Below are positions 1-5,288 of a stretch of DNA of 5,288 nucleotides, in pieces. The stretch is from NCBI GenBank assembly GCA_031267075.1, contig JAIRZU010000065.1:1-5288 (forward strand), written 5' to 3'. The notes below the pieces were generated by a model. It saw nothing but the letters and a program-made list of their open reading frames with translations. It had not been told where the DNA came from and did not search any database. The translations under genes were made by a program, and so were the position numbers. The stretch comes from Holosporales bacterium. Lineage in GTDB: Bacteria; Pseudomonadota; Alphaproteobacteria; RUG11792. Numbering within the stretch: the first letter of the stretch is position 1; every line of letters starts with the position of its first letter.

Positions 1-69
1 GTTGATGAAGCTTGTCCAAGTACCAACTACAGTGACGTTGTACGCTGGTTTTGCGCGCTTCCCAAGCAT
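1..69 (-). CDS. possible 5' end of a further minus-strand gene (partial, unidentified)
   Basis: An ATG at 69 opens a 23-codon frame that runs off the window edge without a stop, starting MLGKRAKPAYNV. It lies 25 bp beyond the mrdA stop and has the same orientation, so it could be the next gene of the operon. There is no recognisable Shine-Dalgarno sequence before the ATG, and the fragment is too short to assign to a family; it does not resemble the start of RodA, the usual partner of PBP2. The opposite strand is also open in register over 1-72 and ends in TAG, so a convergent plus-strand gene finishing here is an alternative. Codon pattern does not separate the two. Confidence 0.3.
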   Translation of the reverse strand, partial: MLGKRAKPAYNVTVVGTWTSFIN

Positions 70-94
70 TAGACGGTGTGGAAATTTACGCTAA

Positions 95-1948
95 TCAACT
101 AGATAAGTAAATGTCTCTAGAATGGGGCTGTCTGATATATTTCTGGACGGCTGGGATTAGGCCGTTTACCAGGGGGGCGGCGCTGGCGGCGCCACTGCCT
201 CCATGTTCCACCAGCACCATCATAACGATTCTTGGGTTTGAGGTTGGAGCGTATGCTACAAACATAGCATGCTCTTTCTTCCAGTAGTCAGACGACTTCG
301 TTTCTCCAGCTGTCCTTTGGGCTGACGTTATTCTGCAGACCTGAGATGAGCCTGTTTTCCCGGCAATCTCAAACTCGTCGTAGCCATCTATTGCGTTGTA
401 GGCTGTGCCGTACGGAGAGTTTACAACATCGTATAATCCATCTAGCACAGCAGTAATATGCTCCTTACTGTAGGTACCTTGCTCTGCATCCTCCATCTCA
501 TCATGCTGCACTAGAAATGGGACTACGCGAGACTGACCATTTACAAGCATAGCAATCATACGCGCTAATTGGATTGGAGTTGCTAGGACGTAGCCCTGGC
601 CTATCGACATATTCAATGTATCGCCCTTTGTCCAAGATCCTTTCCTTCTCAATTTCTTCCATGATTTAGATGGGATGACGCCGGCCTTCTCCCCTGGCAG
701 GTCTATGCCTGTCTGAGAGCCGAGTCCGAAATCATTGGCAACCTCAGCTATCGCCTCTGGCCCTAACCTCATCGCAATGTTATAATAGAAGACATCGCAG
801 GAACGCTCAAGTGACTTGCGAAGGGTGACTGCTCCGTGCCCCCCATACTTCCAGCGCCAGCAGTGGAACTTCGCTTGGCCTAGCTCGTATACCCCATCGC
901 AGCTGAACGTTGTCCTCTTGTCGATCACATTATTTTTCAGAGCAGCAAGGGCGGTGATGACCTTGAAGAGTGAGCCTGGAGCGTACAGCCCACATGTCAC
1001 CTTGTTCAGCATTGGATTGTATGGGTTCGCGTAGAGCTCATCAAGCTGTTTCTGGTTGATCTGCTTCGTGAAGATGTTTGTGTCGTATCCTGGATATGAT
1101 ACAAATGCCAGGATGGCGCCTGTGTGTACGTCCATCACAACACATGCGCCACTTTGATGCTGCGACAATAACCTGTGGGCTTCGAGTTGCAGATCCAGGT
1201 CGATGGTTAGCTTTATATCTTGCCCCCGCGTTGAAGCTATGTTATCGACGTCCCTCACGAATTGGCGCCTTGAGTTCACTTCGATGCGATGGGTGCCTGT
1301 CTTACCGAACAGCTTGCTATCGTATGTTTTCTCAATTCCGATCTTCCCGATTTTTGCCATCGGTAATAGCAGGGCTGTGTTCAGGCCTGACGCCAGGAAG
1401 TCCTCACGGGAGGGAGTGCCGGTGTAGCCTATGATATGTGAAAATTCCTCCGGGTATATGTACTGTCTGGTTTGCGTCTTCTCAATCGCTACCCCCGGGA
1501 TTTTGGAGGACAGAATGTAGTACCTCGAAAGCGTAGGCCAATCCAGATTTTCCTGCAGCAGAATGTAGCGGTTGGTTTTGTTGATCTTTTCTGGAATGTT
1601 ATCTAGCAATGATATGACCTTGGTCTCGAGTGAGATAGAGGACTTCAGTGTGGAGACTACACTAGGCCTCTCGGCTTCTGGCACCTCAGCTAAATCAATA
1701 ACAGCGGAGTACGAAAATATATTCTTCGCTAGTATCCTGCCGGAGGCATCGAGGATGTTTCCCCTTTCTGGAAGTACCTGCTTTTCAACTATGCGATTTT
1801 TATCGGAGAGTCGCTGGTAGTGCCCTGCCTTGAAGAGCTGCAGGTAGCCGAGCCTCACGAACACAACAGCTCCGAGTGCCAACTCGATTACGCCAAAGAT
1901 TAGTGAGCGCCTGATGAAGATTTTTTTCTCGTCTCTTCTACTCCACAT
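95..1948 (-). CDS. mrdA: penicillin-binding protein 2 (peptidoglycan D,D-transpeptidase, elongation)
   Basis: A class B penicillin-binding protein of 617 residues, close to the usual PBP2 length. In this family the enzyme crosslinks peptidoglycan stem peptides in the periplasm during cell elongation, working with the glycosyltransferase RodA. Visible parts in order: a basic N-terminus and one signal-anchor membrane helix (about 13-35); the dimerisation/pedestal domain with ERGNILDASGRILA (61-74) and GIEKTYDSKLFGKTG (204-218); and the transpeptidase domain. The catalytic SxxK is S326-LF-K329, the second motif is S383-C-D385 (SxD in place of SxN), and the third is K531-T-G533. The stretch GQGYVLATPIQLA (450-462) favours PBP2 over FtsI. 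The ATG lies inside the 3' end of uvrB (11 bp overlap). An AAGGA (complement of 1961-1965) sits 12 nt before it and GGGG only 2 nt before it, so coupling to uvrB translation is likely. The stop is TGA. All catalytic motifs are present, so the protein is expected to be active, implying that the organism retains some peptidoglycan synthesis. Confidence 0.95.
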   Translation of the reverse strand: MWSRRDEKKIFIRRSLIFGVIELALGAVVFVRLGYLQLFKAGHYQRLSDKNRIVEKQVLPERGNILDASGRILAKNIFSYSAVIDLAEVPEAERPSVVSTLKSSISLETKVISLLDNIPEKINKTNRYILLQENLDWPTLSRYYILSSKIPGVAIEKTQTRQYIYPEEFSHIIGYTGTPSREDFLASGLNTALLLPMAKIGKIGIEKTYDSKLFGKTGTHRIEVNSRRQFVRDVDNIASTRGQDIKLTIDLDLQLEAHRLLSQHQSGACVVMDVHTGAILAFVSYPGYDTNIFTKQINQKQLDELYANPYNPMLNKVTCGLYAPGSLFKVITALAALKNNVIDKRTTFSCDGVYELGQAKFHCWRWKYGGHGAVTLRKSLERSCDVFYYNIAMRLGPEAIAEVANDFGLGSQTGIDLPGEKAGVIPSKSWKKLRRKGSWTKGDTLNMSIGQGYVLATPIQLARMIAMLVNGQSRVVPFLVQHDEMEDAEQGTYSKEHITAVLDGLYDVVNSPYGTAYNAIDGYDEFEIAGKTGSSQVCRITSAQRTAGETKSSDYWKKEHAMFVAYAPTSNPRIVMMVLVEHGGSGAASAAPLVNGLIPAVQKYIRQPHSRDIYLSS

Positions 1949-3908
1949 TTCCCCGTAAGTTCCTTAGCTCATTGATGCGATCTCTATACTGCGCTGCCTC
2001 CTCAAACAGCAGGTGCTCCGATGCTACGAGCATCTTTTTCTCAAGGATAGCGATTTGCTTTTCGACATCTAAGTTGGAGTCATGCTGCTTGCCTCTTGGG
2101 GGAAGGTTGGTTTTGCGACGAATGATTGGAGTATGAGATTTTACGATCGATTTTGGAAGTATGTTATGCTCGGTGTTGTATGCCGTCTGAATCTGCCTCC
2201 TCCTTTCTGTCTCATCGATGGCTTCCTTCATTGACTTGGTGATCCTATCAGCGTAGAGAACTACCTTACCATTTATATTTCTGGCGGCTCTACCAATCGT
2301 TTGAATCAGAGCAGTTCTCGATCTGAGGTATCCCTCCTTATCGGCATCCAGGATTGCTACGAGGGAGCACTCAGGAATGTCGAGCCCTTCACGCAGTAAG
2401 TTAATTCCGACCAGAACATCGAACTCACCCATCTTGAGTGCCTGTATTATTTCTACGCGATCGAGGGTGTCGGTGTCGGAATGCATGTATGTAACTTTGA
2501 CTCCGTTTTCAGATAGGTACTCTGTCAGGTGCTCAGCCATTTTCTTAGTTAGGACAGTGACGAGGGTCCTGAATCCACTGGAGGTAGTAGATTGTATCTC
2601 AGCCATTAAATCGTCGATCTGGTTATCGCATGGCTTGACGATGCAGATTGGATCTACGATTCCGGTTGGCCTTACGAATTGCTCGACTGTGTGTTCCTTT
2701 CCTGCCGCCGTCATTTCAAACTCATTCGGAGTTGCAGACATGAAAATCGTTGATGGCCTAAATGTGTTCCACTCTTCAAATTTCAATGGTCTGTTGTCCA
2801 TGCAGGATGGCAGTCTAAATCCGTATTCAGACAGATTTCCCTTTCTAGCCCTATCCCCTAGGTACATCCCCCTAATCTGCGGGACGCTCACATGACTCTC
2901 ATCAACGATTAACAACGAGTCTTTGGGAAGGTATTCAAGGAGGGTTGGAGGTGGCTCTCCAGGCTGTCTTCCAGTCAGGTATCTTGAGTAATTCTCTATT
3001 CCTGAACAGGTGCCGGTAGCTAGCATAACCTCGATGTCATATAACACCCTCTGCTCAAGTCTTTGCCTCTCAATCAATTTCTCTTTCTCCTCTAGCTCTT
3101 TAAGTCTTATCTGAAGGTCTATCCGGATCTGCTCTATCGCCCTGTTCATCACATCAACCGACGCTATGTAGTGGCTGTTCGAGAATATTCTAACTTCTCC
3201 TAGAGAGCGGATCTTGTTGCGAGATGGGTATTCCATTTCCGTGATCATCTCCACGTCGTTACCAAAGAAGCTGATCTTCCAGAAGCTATCAGATTTATGA
3301 GCTGGGAATATCTCGATGACATCTCCAGCCACCCTGAATGTGCCTCTCTTAAAATCTATATCGTTCCTCTGGTACTGGAGGCAGGTAAGCTCCCTGCATA
3401 ACTTCTGAGGTGATACTCTCTCGTTGACTTTTATGGAGAGTATCCCTTCTGCATAACTTTCAATCGGACCTATGCCATATATGCAGGATACACTTGCAAC
3501 TATGATTACATCTCTTCTCTCGAGGAGGGAGCGTGTTGCGGAATGCCGCATCCTATCTATATCTTCATTGATAGCCGACACCTTCTCGATGTAGGTATCT
3601 GAGTGGGCGACGTACGCTTCGGGTTGGTAGTAGTCGTAGTACGATACGAAATACTCAACCGCATTCTCCGGGAAAAACGATTTCATCTCGGAGTAGATTT
3701 GCGAGGTGAGCGTCTTGTTGTGAGTCATTATCAGAGTCGGTCGTCCAAGATTTTCGATAACGTTCGCTACCGTAAATGTCTTGCCAGATCCGGTGACTCC
3801 GATCAGAACTTGATCCTTGGCACCATTCTCAATTCCACGTGTTAAGAATGATATGGCTTGGCCTTGATCCCCAGCAGGCGCGTAATCTGAAACGAGCCTG
3901 AAACACAT
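1938..3908 (-). CDS. uvrB: UvrABC excision nuclease subunit B
   Basis: UvrB is the damage-verifying helicase-like subunit of nucleotide excision repair. UvrA loads it onto damaged DNA, it holds the strand with a beta-hairpin, and it then recruits UvrC for incision in the cytoplasm. The 656-residue protein is full length for the family. Motifs in order: Walker A GVTGSGKT (37-44); the aromatic beta-hairpin beginning SYYDYYQPEAYV (89-100), with the tyrosines at 90, 91, 93 and 94; Walker B DESH (336-339); SAT (391-393); GINLLREGLDIPE (501-513); QTIGRAARN (536-544); and a C-terminal UVR domain (about 617-649) that in the family contacts UvrC. The start MCFRLVSDYAPAGDQ matches the usual UvrB N-terminus. 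Its ATG shares one base with the infA stop (TAATG) and is preceded only by a weak GAGAAAAG, which suggests coupling to infA translation. The last 11 bp overlap mrdA. No LexA-type operator is apparent, and none would be expected inside the operon. Confidence 0.98.
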   Translation of the reverse strand: MCFRLVSDYAPAGDQGQAISFLTRGIENGAKDQVLIGVTGSGKTFTVANVIENLGRPTLIMTHNKTLTSQIYSEMKSFFPENAVEYFVSYYDYYQPEAYVAHSDTYIEKVSAINEDIDRMRHSATRSLLERRDVIIVASVSCIYGIGPIESYAEGILSIKVNERVSPQKLCRELTCLQYQRNDIDFKRGTFRVAGDVIEIFPAHKSDSFWKISFFGNDVEMITEMEYPSRNKIRSLGEVRIFSNSHYIASVDVMNRAIEQIRIDLQIRLKELEEKEKLIERQRLEQRVLYDIEVMLATGTCSGIENYSRYLTGRQPGEPPPTLLEYLPKDSLLIVDESHVSVPQIRGMYLGDRARKGNLSEYGFRLPSCMDNRPLKFEEWNTFRPSTIFMSATPNEFEMTAAGKEHTVEQFVRPTGIVDPICIVKPCDNQIDDLMAEIQSTTSSGFRTLVTVLTKKMAEHLTEYLSENGVKVTYMHSDTDTLDRVEIIQALKMGEFDVLVGINLLREGLDIPECSLVAILDADKEGYLRSRTALIQTIGRAARNINGKVVLYADRITKSMKEAIDETERRRQIQTAYNTEHNILPKSIVKSHTPIIRRKTNLPPRGKQHDSNLDVEKQIAILEKKMLVASEHLLFEEAAQYRDRINELRNLRGNVE

Positions 3909-4126
3909 TACTTTTCTCTGAAGATTATTCTCCCCTTTGACAGGTCGTATGGAGTCATCTCAATAGTAACCTTGTCGCCAACTAGAACCCTTATCCTATT
4001 CTTCCGCATCCTCCCAGATGTGTGGGCTAGAATCCTGTGTCCATTCTCAAGCTCAACCCGAAACATCGCGTTCGGTAAGACCTCAAGCACGGCACCATTG
4101 AATTCCACCAGAGTTTCCTTCGGCAT
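3908..4126 (-). CDS. infA: translation initiation factor IF-1
   Basis: IF-1 is a small OB-fold protein that binds the A site of the 30S subunit and helps IF-2 and IF-3 select the initiator tRNA. Starting at the ATG at 4126 gives MPKETLVEFNGAVLEVL and exactly 72 residues, the normal IF-1 length. The hallmark segment AHTSGRMRKNRIRVLVGDKV and the ending TPYDLSKGRIIF are typical of alphaproteobacterial IF-1. An upstream in-frame ATG at 4180 would add 18 residues unlike any IF-1 and would read through the predicted promoter, so it is rejected. The sequence just before the chosen ATG (GTATATATACGGTTAT) has no good Shine-Dalgarno, so initiation may depend on the short AU-rich leader. It is the first gene of the apparent infA-uvrB-mrdA operon, and its TAA shares a base with the uvrB ATG. 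Confidence 0.97.
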   Translation of the reverse strand: MPKETLVEFNGAVLEVLPNAMFRVELENGHRILAHTSGRMRKNRIRVLVGDKVTIEMTPYDLSKGRIIFREK

Positions 4127-4134
4127 ATAACCGT

Positions 4135-4156
4135 ATATATACATCGATCCATATAT
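4135..4156 (-). promoter_or_regulatory. 22-bp AT-rich imperfect dyad before infA (operator- or hairpin-like)
   Basis: ATATAT blocks at 4135-4140 and 4151-4156 flank a central ATCGAT at 4143-4148. The whole is symmetric about 4145.5 with 18 of 22 positions matching. It overlaps the alternative -10 and the likely transcription start and ends 8 bp before the infA ATG. It could be a protein-binding operator or, in RNA, a weak AU-rich hairpin covering the start region. AT-rich DNA gives chance dyads easily, so function is uncertain. Confidence 0.3.
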
Positions 4157-4186
4157 CAGTATATAGGAAAATCCCATCAAGTGAAA
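4152..4186 (-). promoter_or_regulatory. probable sigma-70 type promoter for infA-uvrB-mrdA
   Basis: On the minus strand, TATACT (complement of 4158-4163) is a good -10 with TTTCAC (4181-4186) 17 nt upstream as a weak -35. An overlapping alternative is TTGATG (4175-4180), a better -35, with GATATA (4152-4157) 17 nt downstream. Either places transcription start at about 4145-4151 and gives a leader of roughly 20-25 nt before infA. The AT-rich setting directly before the first operon gene supports promoter activity; which pair is used cannot be decided by eye. Confidence 0.45.
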
Positions 4187-4225
4187 ACGGTTAAAGCGTT
4201 ACGATTTTATTTGTTGCCCAGAGAT

Positions 4226-4245
4226 GTGTTGCTTTTGCGCAACGC
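4226..4245 (-). other. small stem-loop in the intergenic region
   Basis: Positions 4226-4232 can pair with 4239-4245 (seven pairs, one of them G-T) around a six-base loop. It lies between the G/C-block hairpin and the infA promoter. It is not followed by a T-run on either strand, so it is not a standard intrinsic terminator; it may be a remnant or a second 3' structure of the upstream transcript. Confidence 0.2.
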
Positions 4246-4250
4246 AATGC

Positions 4251-4282
4251 GAGGGGAGGGGAGATCAAAGGCCCCCTCCCTC
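4251..4282 (-). terminator. terminator-like G/C-block hairpin downstream of the unknown gene
   Basis: On the plus strand, GAGGGGAGGGG (4251-4261) pairs with CCCCTCCCTC (4273-4282) with a single bulged G, giving a ten-pair stem that is nearly all G-C and a loop of 11 bases. It begins 45 bp past the TAA of the unknown gene, where a transcript end is expected. No T-tract follows on the minus strand (the next bases are GCATTGCGTTGC), so it is a structural barrier or 3'-end protecting hairpin rather than a textbook Rho-independent terminator. Confidence 0.4.
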
Positions 4283-4327
4283 TGATGTAACTCTCCCTGG
4301 TTTATCAGTTGGGATTGGCTGTTCCGT

Positions 4328-5288
4328 TTACTGTGTTGCCAGGTATCTGATGTGAGTAATGCGACCCTCCGATATCAGGCTGGGCTGTATTGCTCCGCAT
4401 ATTGCGTTGTGCGGGAAGGATACGTAGAGGTCATAGGGTTTTTTTATGGTGTCGTAGGCGTATCCGATCAGGGAGGTGAGTGTGGGTTTGGTGCCGCTCA
4501 GTAGGAAGTCCGCGCAACGTATCAGCATGAATTCGTGTATTTGGTTGGTGTGATGTTCACTTCGCATGAGTTGTATGTCGGTTTCTAGATCTGTAGGTTT
4601 GCACGTCGGTGTCGTAGCGTTCCCGTCTATGATGGTGATGCGAGTTTGCTCTGCTCGGTCTAACGCATAGATTGCACCGTTGCGGGTTGTGGGTGTGGAG
4701 GTGTCTATCACTATCACGGTTCTGCAGTCGTCGTTGTTCGAGGGCCCGTTGATCGCGTGTTCCCAAGTTCCGGTAGGCATGGTTGGTCCATTAGCGGCAA
4801 GTTGCGTGAACATTATGTGTTCATGCATGGCACATATGAGCCCGGCATAGCCTGCGAGCAGTGGAACACTGGTGAGTATGTTGTTCGTCTGCTCAATTGC
4901 CCTCATTTTGACGACAAGCGTACGCAGGTCCGTGAGTTGTTCGTATATTCCGGTAATCGGTACTGGTTTCGGTGTAGTCGCTGCTGGGTGACCAACATTC
5001 TCTTCTAGAGTCGTGAGGCGTTCCGCAACGTTTACGACGTACCCGTATATACCGTCCACCAGTGGTTGTGTCCCTGCTCCTCCCTCGGGAGCGCGCCCAA
5101 TGTTTTGATCTATTATCTCGAGTTGTGTGGCCATATCGTTGATCTTACCGGTCAGGCCTAGGTCTGGTTCTTCTTCTTCCTGACTTGGTGTGCCGGTGAG
5201 AATTTCCTGAATGCTTGTCACCGCTCCGGCTAATTCTGCTGCGTTTGTAGCTGCTGCGCTCGCACAATCGTGAATGGCGGCTAGTCCT
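4328..5288 (-). CDS. unrecognised acidic, Thr-rich protein with degenerate N-terminal repeats (5' end outside window)
   Basis: I do not recognise this protein. The frame is open from the TAA at 4328-4330 to the window edge, about 319 codons. A GTG at 5221 could start a 297-residue form, but GGAG lies only 2 nt before it, and the 22 codons upstream are alanine-rich and helix-like (AAATNAAELAGA), so the real start is probably beyond 5288. Numbering from that GTG: EEEE at 15-18; repeated segments of 32-35 residues up to about 110 (see the repeat entry); a short, mildly hydrophobic stretch at 119-132, too short for a confident membrane helix; and a C-terminal region (about 133-297) with strand-like segments TVIVIDTS (168-175), TRITIIDG (193-200) and YDLYVSFP (263-270). 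By hand count it has about 38 Thr, only 7 Lys, and roughly 34 acidic against 19 basic residues. Cysteines are at 130, 166, 207, 236 and 275. A surface or fibre-like protein, phage-derived structural protein or secreted effector would all fit; none is shown. Confidence 0.8.
   Translation of the reverse strand, partial: GLAAIHDCASAAATNAAELAGAVTSIQEILTGTPSQEEEEPDLGLTGKINDMATQLEIIDQNIGRAPEGGAGTQPLVDGIYGYVVNVAERLTTLEENVGHPAATTPKPVPITGIYEQLTDLRTLVVKMRAIEQTNNILTSVPLLAGYAGLICAMHEHIMFTQLAANGPTMPTGTWEHAINGPSNNDDCRTVIVIDTSTPTTRNGAIYALDRAEQTRITIIDGNATTPTCKPTDLETDIQLMRSEHHTNQIHEFMLIRCADFLLSGTKPTLTSLIGYAYDTIKKPYDLYVSFPHNAICGAIQPSLISEGRITHIRYLATQ
4892..5221 (-). repeat. degenerate 32-35 residue protein repeats in the unknown gene
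   Basis: Two units align clearly, numbering from the GTG at 5221: GKINDMATQLEIIDQNIG (25-42) and GYVVNVAERLTTLEENVG (60-77), 35 residues apart, sharing G, A, L, N and G with conservative hydrophobic and acidic matches between. Each is followed by a Pro/Thr/Gly-rich linker. GIY at 57-59 recurs at 91-93 (GIYEQLTDL), 34 residues on, starting a third, divergent unit. SIQEILTGTP (3-12) looks like the end of an earlier unit, 32 residues before the first. At DNA level CGTATAT recurs at 4942-4948 and 5044-5050, exactly 102 bp apart. Hydrophobic spacing within units suggests short helices, possibly coiled-coil. Confidence 0.55.

Noticed and set aside
816..1820. Several plus-strand frames of 70-120 codons opposite mrdA
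   Set aside because: They overlap one another and sit antisense to conserved transpeptidase sequence; none has a recognisable protein character.
2377..2895. 172-codon plus-strand frame opposite uvrB
   Set aside because: It lies entirely antisense to a highly conserved part of uvrB, has no family features, and is explained as a shadow frame.
4127..4180. Upstream in-frame ATG giving a 90-residue IF-1
   Set aside because: The extra 18 residues do not match IF-1, the 72-residue form is the family length, and the extension overlaps the predicted promoter and dyad.
4251..4282. G-quadruplex
   Set aside because: Only two adjacent G-runs exist on each strand, not the four needed for an intramolecular quadruplex.
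4127..4327. tRNA or other known RNA gene in the intergenic region
   Set aside because: No T-loop-like GGTTCGA sequence or cloverleaf arms could be found; only two simple stems are present.
4439..4448. Programmed -1 frameshift site in the unknown gene (AAAAAAC)
   Set aside because: In the reading frame the heptamer falls as AAA AAA C, not in the X XXY YYZ phase needed for a standard -1 shift.
4557..5008. Short frames on both strands overlapping the unknown gene (4557-4766 minus, 4757-5008 plus)
   Set aside because: The long frame is open for over 319 codons and contains structured repeats; the short ones have odd composition (for example His/Arg-rich) typical of off-frame reading.

Overview
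The window shows three complete housekeeping genes and one unrecognised gene, all reading on the minus strand. From high to low coordinates they are: the 3' part of a large unknown protein (4328 to beyond 5288), a ~200 bp intergenic region, infA (translation initiation factor IF-1), uvrB (excision-repair helicase subunit B) and mrdA (penicillin-binding protein 2). Beyond mrdA, the last ~69 bases may hold the start of a further minus-strand gene.

The IF-1 and UvrB sequences look alphaproteobacterial (IF-1 carries the run AHTSGRMRKNRIRVL and ends in a GRI-type strand). The moderate GC content (about 45-53% in stretches counted by hand), compact overlapping genes and weak Shine-Dalgarno sequences would fit a reduced intracellular alphaproteobacterium such as a moderate-GC member of the Anaplasmataceae. 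That placement is an inference from style and not a proven identity.

infA, uvrB and mrdA look like one operon. infA and uvrB share one base (TAATG), and uvrB and mrdA overlap by 11 bp, so translational coupling is likely. A plausible sigma-70 type promoter lies just upstream of infA, followed by a 22-bp AT-rich imperfect dyad that would fall in the short leader. Translation initiation, DNA repair and cell-wall elongation do not form a pathway, so the grouping probably reflects genome compaction and shared growth-linked expression.

The intergenic region 4127-4327 separates this operon from the unknown gene. It holds a G/C-block hairpin that may end the unknown gene's transcript, plus a smaller hairpin, but neither has a following U-tract. 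The unknown gene is the least ordinary part of the window. It is acidic, threonine-rich and lysine-poor, with degenerate 32-35 residue repeats followed by a C-terminal region I cannot assign. Its reading frame stays open to the window edge, so its true start is not visible. I see no tRNA, rRNA, insertion sequence or CRISPR array.
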